NCBI GenBank assembly: GCA_019426215.1
Contig: CM033402.1
Span: 9,301,246-9,365,245, forward strand
Origin: Buddleja alternifolia
Lineage: Eukaryota; Streptophyta; Magnoliopsida; Lamiales; Scrophulariaceae
Reading direction: 5' to 3'
Length of the DNA: 64,000 nucleotides
Both the position numbers and the translations under genes were made by a program. Positions 1 through 12,295 of this stretch are shown one piece after another; the stretch's first letter is position 1; the number at the start of each line of letters is the position of its first letter. Under the pieces are notes generated by a model. That model worked only from the letters and a program-made list of their open reading frames with translations. It did not search any database and was not told the DNA's origin.

Positions 1-1174
1 TTTGCAAGAATTTGGTATCCGGTTCAGCTTTGGCCAAGATGGGTTCAAGATAGTCTTCAAGGCTGTTAGATTTTCTTTAACAAAGAGGGGATTTTACTTA
101 GGAAAAAGGTTATCTTGAGCAGGGTCTTTTCAAGATAAATGTAATCCGCTCTGTTGTAATTGAAAAAGAAAGCAATAAAAGTATTGAGAATTCTGTTTAT
201 TTGCTTGAGTATTCTAATATGTGACATGTTAAACTAGGACGTGTAAATTATAATACTATTCGAAGATTGGTCAACTTGAACTTATTACCAACTTTTAAAG
301 TTGAAAATGAACATAAATGTGAATTTATGTTGAGGAAAAACTAGTTAAACAACCGTTTTCTTCTGTGGAAAGAAACACCGCACCCCTAGAACTTATTCAC
401 AGTGATATCTGGGATTTGAAGTTTGTGCAAACTAGAGGTGGGAAAAAGTATTTCATCACATTCATAGAGGATTGCACAAAGTATTGTTAGGTGTATTTAC
501 TAAGAAGTAAAGACGAAGTGCTTGGAGCATTTATACATTACAAAACAGAAGTTGAAAATCAACTTGGAAAAAGAATCAAAGTTATCCGAAGTGATAGAGG
601 TGGAGAATACGAAGTGCCTATTGATGAATTATGTACTAACTCTGGAATTATTCATCAAACGACGGCACCGTACTCACCTCAATCAAATGGTGTTGTTGAA
701 CGCAAGAATCGCACTCTCAAAAGAATGATGAATGCGATGTTGTTAAATTTTGTATTATCGCAGAATTGGTGGGGGGGAGGGGGCGATCCTCTCCACCAAT
801 TATATCCTTAATAAGATTTCCCACAAAAGTAGGAGTGAGACTCCGTACGAACTTTGGAAAGGTCAAAAGCCTTCTTACAAGTACCTCAAAATGTGGGGGT
901 GTTTGGCTAAGGTAGAAGTACCCAAACCCAAACAAGTTAAGATAAAGCCTAAAACTATTGACTGCATATTTATAGGTTATGCACTTAATAATAGCGCCTA
1001 TCAATTTTTGGTACATAAATCAGAAATATCTGAGATTCATGAAGGTACTATTATGGAATCTAGAAATGCTTCGTTTTTCGAGAATGTCGTTCCAAGTAAG
1101 GAAATAAATGAGCAAGTTCCTCTTAAAAGAACATTTGATGAGTTTACGAGTCGTTCTAATCTCGGGGACATAGA
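1..1174 (+). pseudogene. Ty1/copia pol relic, pre-integrase and integrase part
   Basis: Decayed integrase region of a copia retrotransposon that begins before the window. A degraded GAG-pre-integrase zinc region lies around 220-350; its first W-H is visible but later zinc ligands are lost. The integrase core follows, with HSDIWD near 400, RSDRGGE near 590 and a VVERKN block near 700, which are the expected D, D and E positions. Breaks seen: a TAG at 487-489 where a Trp is usual, and a frameshift in a G-rich run near 770-783. After that the frame stays open to a 5-bp target duplication ATAGA (1170-1174). The same frame resumes at 28542, beyond the nested insertions. No function is expected. 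Confidence 0.85.
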
Positions 1175-2266
1175 TGTTGTAAAATATACATATAGCCCGA
1201 CTAAGCACAGCGGAAAATTAAAATTTTAGTTTCTAGGATTTAAACATGCGAGTTTATTAATCCTACGGGCTTATCACGTATCATAGGCTTGCACATCTCT
1301 ACACTAGTCATTTAAAACTTAAATAAAGAAAATCTTACCTTATTCGATTTCTCGCAAAAATCGAAGAGTTTCTTCTTCCTTAGCGTAAGCTCCCTAGCTT
1401 GCTCCTCATTCTTTGAATCAACTCCTTCGTTTTTCCCTTTGATGAAGATTTCGAATTCCTCCACCAAAAACGCCTTTGATAGGATTGTTGATTCACTTTA
1501 GAGACCCGAGTGTTTCTCCTCTAAAGTTGATCCACACCCCGAATACCCACCGTTTATAATCTTTAGCTATGTTGATCTATAAACGTTTATTCTAACTTTA
1601 AGGAATAGTGTATGGGATTAAGGTGCAAGCAAAAATTACTTCTCTAAGTTCATTTGGAAGAATTCTTTAATTCAAGATCTTGATGAATAATCAAGAACTC
1701 AAGAACTTGAGAGAGGGAAACAATTTTCTATACTAGGGGAACGAAATTTTTTGGCTTGTGAAGCTATGAAAATTTCGTTTTCTACATGTCCTATATATAG
1801 GATTAGGTTCTTGCAATTTTTTCTCATGTAGAATTCTTCTACATTAAATCTTTTCCATGTAGGCAGAGAAGACTAATTAATTCTCAAATAGAACTCTTCT
1901 ATTTTAATTAGTTTTCTTTCTCTCGAAGAAATCTTATTTCTTTCTAGAAGAAAATTAATTAAACTCTTTAATTATTTTCCTCCACCAAATTTTCGACCAA
2001 GGCTTAATAAAATAGCCTTTTAATAATTAATCCACCATACTAGATTAATTAAAAGTCACTTCCAATAAATTAAATGCGTTCTAGACTTAAGCTTAATTAA
2101 ATTGATCTTATCAACTTAATTAACTTATTTATCCAACACTTGAATAAATAAAAGTTTTAATTAATTAATCTAATTAATTAATATATTAATTCAATTACTT
2201 TGTATTAAATTTCCTTAGTTAAGAAATGGATTTGTCCGAGTATTGTGTGTGACCCTTTATGTTCAC
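1175..2266. mobile_element. Left part of a ~2.15 kb LTR-like insertion in the copia relic
   Basis: The insertion begins TGTTGTAAAA right after ATAGA at 1170-1174. Its other part is 27471-28536, again followed by ATAGA at 28537-28541, and the copia frame is continuous once the insertion is left out. It has no long ORF and is AT-rich, with a palindromic CCTATATATAGG near 1790. A solo LTR is the best guess: the start is TGTTG, and the end TCTA would be a mutated CA. A short non-autonomous element is possible. A gypsy element later split it at TTCAC (2262-2266). Confidence 0.6.
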
Positions 2267-3893
2267 TAACACGAAAAATTCTTACGTGTATTAAACAGCA
2301 AGTGGACTGGTCGTGTGTAGTAATAAAGTGGACTTTAAGTCCGAGTTATCGATCCCACAGAGACAAGATTATTTAAAACTAGGAATTTAAAAGCAATTAA
2401 AATTGAATTAAAAGATTGTGCTTAATTTACAATAAAAATGTGAAAACGAGACTTAGCAAATAGATTTAGATTCTTATGAGATAAAACAACTAAGGCATAT
2501 GCTTCAACCAAATTTACTTGTTTATATAAATATGAACTATTCTTCGTATTATTAGACTACTATTGCTTTGGTGAAAATTCCTTAATTAATTACTACCAGA
2601 TGTCTCGGCTGTAATAATCCTATGATAAATTGACAGTTCTCTAAATATGTCTATCCGAGAATTTAATCAATAATCATGCATTCAAGTTCTAGAATTTCCC
2701 CGAATAAATCCGGCTAACTGCACCCGGGAATCTCTACCTATCTCTAGGGGCAATTCCCTATTTTTTACGGATGATGTGATGATTTCTTTGAACCCTAACT
2801 TATATTCTTTCAAACTATTAAGTTAGGCAATATGACAAACATATGGCGATCAAACATATGCAAGTAATTACGCACAAAATCAAAACACAAAGCAATTGTA
2901 GAATTAATACGAAGAATAATATCATATATATATATACTCATAACTTTGGCCTTCACATGGCCCTAGTTAAGGGAAAATTAGTTCATAATTGAAATTGGGA
3001 AAACAATAAAAACATAGAATTACTCATAGATAAAGATGAATATCAAACTAAGAAACTCCTTATTTTGGATTGATGATCGATTCTTGATTGGAAGCTTGAA
3101 TCCCTCCTTTTCCTCTTCTTAGCTCTTCAAGTATGATGATAGGATGACTCAAAACCAAGAGAATGCTCCCCCAAACCCCTGAATTTTTGTCCTCACACTC
3201 TCAAAGGATGATTTTTTGATGTCTTCAAGTGAGCTCCCTACTCCCCTTTAAATACCCAAAAATCCACCTACCAAGAATTTGAGCTACCCTTCTCTTTCTT
3301 TCCTCCTACCAAGAATTTCCACCAACCAAGAATTTGCACCTACCATTTTCTTGTTTTCCTCCTACCAAGAATTTCCACCTACCAAGAATTTGCACCTACC
3401 ATTCTCTTGTTTTCCACCTAACAAGAACATGAGCTGCCACTTTCGTGTTTTCCAGCGCAGGGATAGTGTTTTATTCATAAACGTCTCCACAGATCTCCGA
3501 ATTGGATGATTCAAGTTGCCATGTAAAGATAAGACATAGATCTAAACCTTTGTAGAAGAACACTTTATCCAATTCTGTCTCTAAAAATATCAAAATGGCG
3601 TTCCAACGTGGAGGTTGTTTCTGATTTGGCACCCAGGTGTGCGAAAATGGTACTAAAACATGATTTTGGCTAACTCCAGCTTATTTCTTGCTTGTTTGGT
3701 TGTAGAGGTGTGAAACATCTTGACCTAAACTTGTTTTATACGTCATTTTCCACCCTTTCTTCGATTGTATCCACTTAAGGCCTGAAATCACTTAATGCAC
3801 GAATTAAACGCACAAGTGACAAAATCAATCGATAAATGAACCTAAAACATAAATGCAAAGGGGCTTAAAAACACGTAAAAACGCCTCTTATCA
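2267..3893 (-). repeat. 3' LTR of the Athila element
   Basis: About 1,627 bp, nearly identical to 25835-27470. On the - strand it starts TGATAAGAGGCG. Its terminal dinucleotide reads TA here (2267-2268 on the + strand) where the other LTR has the canonical TG. It differs from the other LTR by scattered substitutions and one replacement block near 2645-2655. Confidence 0.93.
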
Positions 3894-3907
3894 ACACCCC
3901 CACACTT
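3894..3907 (-). promoter_or_regulatory. Polypurine tract of the Athila element
   Basis: The - strand reads AAGTGTGGGGGTGT directly before the LTR start TGATAAG. This is the expected place and composition for the plus-strand DNA primer of an LTR element. Confidence 0.8.
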
Positions 3908-5600
3908 ATCAATTGCTCGACCTCGAGCAATAAAAGGTCTAGGCACGTAAAACATCATCAACCAAAAGGAGAAAACAAAAACAACAAACGAGCTCACTTT
4001 CGTGGAGTAAACGATTGCACTTAGCATGTGCAATAAGCCTTTAAACCTTTGAGTTACCTCAAAGGACGAGTTATAGTCTCGTGAGGATTTGCAGAAGATA
4101 TACCCACAAAATCTAACAAACTTTCAATCCCAACCAAATGAATGCATCTCAACATAATTAACAAGAATAAATGGCACAAAATCATCCTTTTATAGCTCAC
4201 AAATATATATACATATCAACTACTTTTGCTCATGTGACACCAATACTCGAAAAGACTCCATAGGGTGTAGTGAAAATAAATCTAAGGTATTATAATCGAA
4301 AGACATCCTTACCAAATTTTGGACATTAATCTCATATCTATCAACTTTTGATCAAACACAAAGCATAAGAATCATAGAAAATCTCATAGCCATTTAAATT
4401 TCATTATCTTAACCGTTCAAACTTTCAATTCATATGAAACTTTCCAATTAACTTCATTAAGGCTAGATCATGTGCAATGTTTTATTCCATTAGGCTTTCT
4501 ATGACACCCATGTAACAAGCTTTAGATCAATGACTCCCAAACTAGATAGTTTTGGGGCATTAAGTGTAAAGACACTCCTAAGGATTTAATCACTCGAGTG
4601 TCAAAGGCCACGAAATAAAACTAGATCTTTTAAACAATTCGCTTCTTTTTGGCTTGAGCTTAGCTCAAATTAGCATAATAGTACAGTATATAGGCATGAA
4701 ACTTTTCACCTCCAGTACATATTAGTCTGACCACTTGTGGTCATACCAAACTTCAACCTTTTTAATTCATTGTTTAGCATAAAAAACTTACTACTCAACT
4801 TATAACCTTATGAAAAATCTAAGTTAATTTTTCCGGGAAAAACTCCTTAAGTGTCTCAAGATGGTTATCCTCTCAACTCCTCTACCCTCGATTTATTGTG
4901 CAATGTGAATCATCTAAGAAATCAATCCTAGTCTAGGGTCTCCATGAGCAATTTCAAAGATATATATGTTCCATTAAATTCAAATTATTTCAAGAAATCA
5001 TGCCATTTTTTTTTCAAGTTAATCAATTTTTATGCATCAATTGGAAAGATAAAAAAAAAAAATTTATACTTGATTTTCTCAACAAAGAAGTATTTAAACA
5101 TGATATCATACAAACTTTCCCCCAAACTCAAGCTAAAAATTAGCATTGCATTTTCAATGTTCAAAATAAGCACTCTTCTACCCCCAAACTCAAATCCAAC
5201 ATTGTCCTCAATGTTGTTACAACAAGTATACGCAACGGTAAAAGAACACTTACAACCAAGGATGTTGAAAAACATCCTTTAACTTCCAATGCATCGTTAC
5301 AAAGCTTCTTCTCCTCTCGAGTAAAATAAGCATCTCTAAACATGGGGTCCAAATGTCTATCATATCTAACATTTCAACTTTTCAAACCATCAAGCATAAG
5401 AAAACATACATGTCAAAAGTGCATGTTTGAACATAAACATAAACAAACAAACTAAACAAACAAAAACAAAAAAGAAAAAAAAAAAACTTACAAACTTGGG
5501 TTGCCTCCCAAGAAGCACTTGTTTATAGTCAATAGCTCGACTATTCAGGATCGACTTAAGTCGATGGTTCTCGGAGCTTGACAGATAATGTGTCTACGCT
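3908..5600 (-). other. Non-coding 3' region of the Athila element
   Basis: About 1.7 kb between the integrase stop and the polypurine tract. I find no conserved ORF; the env-like ORF that some Athila elements carry here is absent. There are AT-rich stretches and a CCCCCAAACTCAAATCCAAC block near 5181. Confidence 0.7.
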
Positions 5601-8426
5601 CTAGTCAGTGCCCGAGTAGTGTTTCAGCCTATGTCCATTGGTTAAAAATACTTGTCCATCCTCAGTGATAAGCTCCACAGCTCCGGAAGAATACACTCGG
5701 GTGACTCGAAAGGGTCCCGACCAACGCGATTTGAGCTTGCCTGGGAAGAGCTTGAGTCTAGAGTTGTACATAAGAACTTTCTCACCTTCCTCGAATTCCC
5801 GGGGTAGAATATGCTTGTCGTGCCACTTCTTGGTCCGTTCTTTGTACAGTTTTGCATTCTCGTATGCTTCATGTCTCCACTCCTCGAGCTCATTCAGTTG
5901 AAGCAACCTCTTATTACCTATAACACTTGTATCGAAATTCAGGAATTTGATTGCCCAATAAGCACGATGTTCAAGTTCGACAGGTAAATGACAAGCTTTT
6001 CCAAATACAAGACGATATGGGGACATGCCAATAGGGGTTTTAAAACCAGTACGGTAAGCCCACAATGCATCATCTAATTGCAGAGACCAATCAGTTCGAT
6101 GGCTATTACCGTTTTTTCTAAAATCCGTTTAATTTCCCTATTAGACACTTCGACTTGCCCACTAGTTTGAGGGTGGTAAGGGGTCGAGATTTTATGCTTA
6201 ACACCATATTTGTTCAACAAGTTTTCAAATTGCTTGTTACGCAAATGTGTGCCTCCATCACTTATAATTGCTCTCGGGGTTCCAAATCGTGCAAAAATAT
6301 GTTTTCTCAGAAATCTAAGAACAACCCTAGCATCATTAGTTTGCAAAGCCTCAGCTTCCACCCATTTAGACACATAATCAACAGCGACTAGAATATACCT
6401 ATTGGAACAAGAACTAGGGAAAGGTCCCATAAAATCTATACCCCACACATCAAATAATTCACATTCAAGCACATTATTCATAGGCATTTCATGTCGCCTA
6501 GAGATATTACCTACTCTTTGGCATCTATCACATTTTTGAACATAAGCGTGTGCATCTTTAATAAAGTAGGCCAGAAAAAACCTGATTGCAGAACCTTGGC
6601 AGCAGTCTTGGATGGGCCAAAGTGGCCACCTATCACCATGTCATGGCAATGAGCCAAGACGGAGGTCATTTCTTCCTCGAGTACACAACGCCTGATAATT
6701 CCCTCGACACCAATTTTAAACAAGTAGGGTTCTTCCCACAGATAGTGCCTAACATCTTTCAAAAACTTCTTTCTTTGGTGAAATGTCAAATCAGGGGGTA
6801 AAATTCCAGCAACTATATAGTTAGCATAATCAGCATACCAGGGGATTGAAATAGAAGAAAGAGTAAAAAACTGCTCATCTGGGAATTCATCTCTTATTGA
6901 GGTCTCATCCATTTTCTTATCCACTAATTCTAGTCTAGATAGGTGATCATCTACTACATTTTCAGATCCTTTTTTATCTTTTATTTCTAAGTCAAACTCT
7001 TGTAGTAATAAGATCCACCTGAGTAGTTTAGGTTTTGCGTCTTTTTTAGCAAGCAAGTATTTCAAGGCCGAGTGATCAGTGTATACTATTACTTTGTTAA
7101 GCACAAGATAGGAGTGAAATTTGTCAAAAGCAAAAATGACAGCTAAAAGCTCTTTTTCAGTCGTAGCATAATTGAGTTGGGCCTCATTTAAGGTACGACT
7201 AGCATAGTAAATAGTATGAAAGATTTTACCCTTCCTTTGACCTAGTACGGCTCCAACGGCAATGTCGCTCGCATCGCACATCAACTCGAATGGTAGGCTC
7301 CAATCTGGGGCGGACATCACAGGTGATGAGATTAATTTCTCCTTCAGGGTGAGGAAGGCCTGCATGCATGCATCATTAAAGTCAAACACTGCATTTTTCA
7401 TGGTCAAGTTAAACAGAGGTTTAGCAATTTTAGAAAAATTTGAAATAAAACGCCTGTAAAACCCGGCATGTCCCAAAAAGCTTCTCACGGTTTTGACCGT
7501 GGTGGGTGGTGGAAGATTAGTTATCACTTCAATTTTCGCTCTATCCACCTCAATCCCCTTGTGGGAGATCTTATGACCCAGAACAATTCCTTCTTGTACC
7601 ATGAAATGACACTTTTCCCAATTTAAGACTAGATCAGTCTCCTCACACCTCTGCAAAACTAAGGTTAGATTGTGCAAACATCTATCATATGTAGAGCCAA
7701 AAACAGAAAAATCATCCATGAAGATTTCAAGAAATTGCTCGACCATGTCATGAAATATAGCCATCATGCATCTTTGAAAAGTAGCAGGTGCATTACATAA
7801 GCCAAAAGGCATACGCCTATAAGCAAAAGTGTCGTAAGGACAAGTGAAAGTAGTTTTCTCTTGATCCTCGGGTGTAATAGCAATTTGGTTATAGCCGGAG
7901 TACCCATCCAAAAAACAGTAATATTCATGCCCGGCTAATCTTTCTAACATTTGATCGATAAAGAGGAGGGGAAAGTGGTCTTTTCGGGTATATTCATTCA
8001 GTTTACGATAGTCTATGCAAATCCTAAAACCAGTGACAATTCTAGATTGAATTAACTCATTATTGTCATTACGAACTACTGTCGTACCTCCTTTCTTGGG
8101 CACTACTTGCGTTGGACTTACCCATGGACTATCAGAGATAGGGAAGATAATGCCGGCATCGAGTAACTTGATTACCTCTTTTTTCACCACTTCTTGAATT
8201 TGAGGATTAGACCTCCTTTGTGGTTTTATAGTGGGCCTTGAGCTTTTTTCCATTAAAATCTTATGCATGCAGATGGCTGGGCTGATCCCCTTGATATCAG
8301 CAATCTTCCATCCAAAGGCTTTTTTGTGATCTCTCAACACCTCCAGTAACCTTGCTTCTTGTTGATCTGTAAGAGAAGAAGAAATGATGAGTGGCAAGGT
8401 TTCATCGTCATTTAAATAAACATATT
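5601..8426 (-). pseudogene. Athila pol: reverse transcriptase, RNase H, integrase (two frameshifts)
   Basis: Downstream half of the gypsy polyprotein. RT comes first, with [11 protein letters not shown] and the catalytic FMDD at 7711-7722. RNase H follows, with [11 protein letters not shown] near 7050-7090, then integrase with its zinc region near 6540-6640 and a core with DFMGPFP and ISDGGTHL. The C-terminal part (from about 6065 down) is an integrase tail ending with a stop at 5601. Two single-base frameshifts break it, near 6560 in the integrase zinc region and near 6110 after the core. At the upstream edge the frame is continuous with gag-protease once the solo LTR at 8427-10315 and one copy of ATATT are ignored. 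It would have encoded replication and integration enzymes; this copy is not functional. Confidence 0.92.
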
Positions 8427-10315
8427 TGTTAGGAATTTCCTATTAGATGTTTTGATGATGACAAATAGGACTTCCTGTTAGACCCCGAAAAATGTAAGTA
8501 TAAAAGCTTTCATAGAATATTGTGTATAAGTACCTGAAAGCTTCTTTATCTTAGCCTTATAGTTTTCATCTTTGTAGAATTTTAGACTAAGAATGTGATA
8601 CTAAATCACTAAGGAGAATTCTGGGTAAGTCTACCAAGTGATAAAGTTGAAGATCAAGCGTCTGAAGCTACAGAAGATAAAGATCTCTTGAAGCGTCTGT
8701 CAAACGTTTTAGAGACTATTCCAGGTTACAACTCCAGCGCTCAAAATACGAATGGATAACTCAGGCCGAATACTCAACACTAAGTCAACGATGGAATTCT
8801 GAGTGAGCCTATCAAAGACAAGATTGAAGAGTAAGCGTCTGAAATAAAGATAAGAGACTCAGGATCAGTCCAAGCGTCTGTCCAATGCACGAGAAAAACT
8901 GTCCTCTTCAGCAAGCGTCCAAAAGGCTAAACCAACACAACCTACAACGAACGTAACCTGAAAATTCAAACCCAAAGCTATCCAAAAACTTAAAGAATGC
9001 ATGAATCAAACGGACAAATTATTTCCAACGGAAATAAAACAAGATGCATTAAAAGTCGGATAAGTGCTATTAAAATATAAGCACTATAACGTATGGGTAA
9101 GCCATTCATTTGACCAAGACTGTCAGAAGTTATGAAACCAAGAACATGCCTAACTAATTAAGTATACCCAAAGTTAGAAATGTCAGAACTCAAGGAATGT
9201 TTGGGGAAACGAGATTCCAACCGTGTCAAACGGACAAAAACCACCAATACCTTATAAATAGCCCTTTCAACAAATAAGTCAAATATAGAGCAAAAAAACC
9301 GTGACATATACAAGAGATATACCTGAATATCCTAGTGTGAATAACAGTCACAACCTCTTGTATGTAGAAAATTATACAAAAAGACACAAGAAAAGAATAC
9401 CTACTTTGTTGAAAGAAAAGCTTACAAAAATCCATAGCCAAATATCCGTATAAGCTTTTCACAAATATTCCAGAGACAGTCAACTATATCTCAAACCCCT
9501 TTTGAAGACCCTACATTACTATTGAGATATCCTCAAGTTGTTTGAACTTTCCAAAACCAAACAAAGCCATTACAAAACCTTTCAACATCTTTCGTCTGAG
9601 TGAGAAAGTGTGTTGACTTACAAGCGCCATTTTTGTGTAAAAAAGCTTGTGGAAGAAGATCTCTACTGGAGCTGAAATCTGTGTGACCAAGGAGTTCCGG
9701 GATCAAGTGTAACTTGCATTATTTCTGGGTGAAAGAAGCAAGGGGATAGAAGATCTTTAGTGGAGCTGAAATCTGTGTGACCAAGGAGTTCCAAGATCAT
9801 ATCCAACCTCTCTCTATTTTGTAGAAGTCTCTGTGTGACTCTTCGATAATCATCATAGTGGAAAACCTCTCTGATAAAGGGAGAAGAAGGACGTAGCTGG
9901 GATTACATCACCCAGTGAACCTTACAAATATCTTGTGTCATTTACTGTTTTGTTGTCTTACATTATACTGTCATATTATATCTTGAAAAGGCATTTAAAC
10001 TAATAAGCGACTAATTGGTTAAAACGAACGCTAAGCTATAAAAATATTTCCGCTGTGCTAACCTTGATTTAGTGACTAAACTCTGCCCTACTTTGGTAAG
10101 TGTTGAAATCAGCGAATCTAAGTTAACTTTTCTCAAGCGCCTGAAACTAGCGCTTAAGTCATCATCCCTCAAGCGCTGCACCCAGCGCTTAAAGCTTTCC
10201 GAGCGTTCAAATACCTCACAGTAATACGAAAGTTTTTAGAAGTCGAAAAAGACTTCAGAGTCTATTCAACCCCCCCCCCCTTCTAGACCCTTTCGTATAC
10301 CACTTGGGACCAACA
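8427..10315 (+). mobile_element. Solo LTR of the Sirevirus-like copia family
   Basis: A 1,889-bp sequence starting TGTTAGGAATTT and ending GGGACCAACA, flanked by ATATT at 8422-8426 and 10316-10320. It is homologous over its length to the LTR at 12296-14126 but clearly more diverged than that element's two LTRs are from each other. It carries no internal region, so it is the product of LTR-LTR recombination. It interrupts the Athila frame between protease and RT. It has the same dispersed AGCG motifs (for example near 8656, 8693, 8737, 8833, 8870, 8912, 10135 and 10172) and the same poly-C run near its 3' end. Confidence 0.93.
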
Positions 10316-12295
10316 ATATTTAAGATGAGAGGGTAGAGTTTTTAGGTCAAGAGTTGGTGGCTCTTCAATAGATGGTTTGGAGTGGCTAGACAGTGGGCTA
10401 TCCAACTTCTCAAATTTCTTCGTGGGGTATTGTGCACGCCTCTCTAAGCTATGAACAACTTCCAGTTGTTTATCACTGGCGGACTCAACATCCGTGGAGT
10501 TCATTATGCATACCTCAAGTGGATCATCAGAGATGTTTTCGTGAAAGTGCTCAATAATCAAAGGATCAAAAGCATCTATTCTTAAACATGACGCATCATC
10601 ACCAACATGCTTCATAACCTTGTATACGTCAAAAGTAACTCTCTCCTCACCCACATTCAAAGTTAACTTACCATTGGCTATGTCGATCATAGCTTTACCT
10701 ATGGCTAGGAAGGGTCTTCCTAGGATGAGAGGAACTTCAACATCTTCTTCCATCTCCAGAACCACCAAGTCCACCGGGAAGTAAAACTTGTCAACTTGCA
10801 CGATGACATCCTCTATGATTCCCTTCGGGTGTTTGATTGATCGATCTGCAAGTTGGAGGCTCATCGAGGTTGGATTTGGATTCCCCAAACCCAATTTCTG
10901 GAACAACGAGTAAGGAAGAAGATTTATGCTGGCGCCCGAATCACATAGCACTCGGTCGAATTTGAGTTGCCCAATAGTGCAAGGAATTGTGAGGCTCCCT
11001 GGATCCTTGAGTTTCTGTGGCAACTTGTTCAACACCACTGCTGAGCATGCTTCAGTCAAGCACACCGTTCCATTGCCTTCCCACTTCTGCTTATTGGATA
11101 GAATATCCTTGAAGAACTTGATGTAATTGGGCATCTGCAAAATCGCATCAATAAAAGGAATACTAATTCGAACTTCTCGAAGAATTTCTAAAATCCTAAG
11201 AAAAATCTTATCCATATCTTTCTTATTCTTTTTATGTGCTAGGGGGAAAGGGAGACGTATTTCAATAGGATTAGACAAAGAAGGAGTCAAAGTTTCAGAA
11301 GACGCCCTATCTGCCTGTGAAGTACGGACTTGATCCTGCCCCAAGTACGTACTTGAGCTGTGTGAAGTACTTACTTGGTTCTGGTCAAGTACGTACTTGG
11401 GAGACAGATTTGAATTTTCAAGTTTATCAAAAGTTTGAACATTGTCCTCTTCAAGTGCGGACTTGGACTGCTTGGGAGGTACACTTTTCAATTCTTTGCC
11501 ACTTCTCAGAGCGATGGCATGGCATTGCTCTTTTGGGTTTTTCTCTGTATCACTCGGCAGTGTCCCGGGTGCTCTTCCACCTGCATCAACCGATAATTGT
11601 GCAAATTGGTGCTGCATCTCTTTCATTCCTGTCATAACACCCTGTAACATCAATCGAAGCTCTGCGAATGATTCGTCTGAATTTTGCATGTGAGCCGCCA
11701 ATCTTTCTTCGACAGTCGAAGGTCTTGGAACTTGATCTTGTGGCTTAAAATTTCCAGGCCTTTGAGTTTGGTTGTTGTAAAATGGAGGCCTCGTTGCTTG
11801 GTAGATGCCTTGTTGTGAATTTTGTGCAGGATTTGACCTTTTCGAAAAATTCTCGGGTATGTGGAAGCTCAATTGAGGCTTGTTTGAATTTCCGACATAG
11901 TTCACATCACTAATGGTTGGCTCTGCCTCTAGATTAATATTTTGTTCTACCTCTTGAGCAACAGCAACCCTTCGGGATTGTAGAGGAAACTCATCGTCAT
12001 CTTCAGGGTACAGTTCATCATCCCGTGCCATCTGCTCTAGTTTAGCCCACACTGTTCTGCTATCGAGACCCAGAAGATCACCGCCTGCTCCTGCATTAAA
12101 TCTGTGACGAATCCGAGACCGGACTCCATTAAAGAAATGTAGCACTCGCTCGTCTCTTGAATAGTTGTGATCGGGGCACTTTCGAAGCAGACTCTTGTAT
12201 CTTGCCCATGCTGATGCTAACGATTCATCCCGTTTTTGCTTAAAACCCTTGATCTCGCTTCTTAACTCGTTAATCCTTGATGGAGGGAAGAACTT
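10316..12295 (-). pseudogene. Athila gag C-terminal part and aspartic protease
   Basis: A single open frame on the - strand, cut by the Sirevirus at its start and by the solo LTR at its end. It begins in the retrotransposon gag domain (FFPPSRINELRSEI, then WARYKSLLRKCPDH). A long polar linker follows, then the retropepsin-like protease with its DSGA active-site motif at 10931-10945 and a downstream ILGRPFL motif near 10710. A classical CCHC knuckle is not visible. No stop interrupts the element-derived part, so its coding decay is due to the two insertions. The open frame continues a few codons into LTR sequence at both ends, which is accidental. Confidence 0.88.

Noticed and set aside
5030..5352. 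Short ORFs in the Athila 3' region as an env-like gene
   Set aside because: Too short, on both strands, with low-complexity Phe/Lys content; no membrane-protein pattern conserved in the family.
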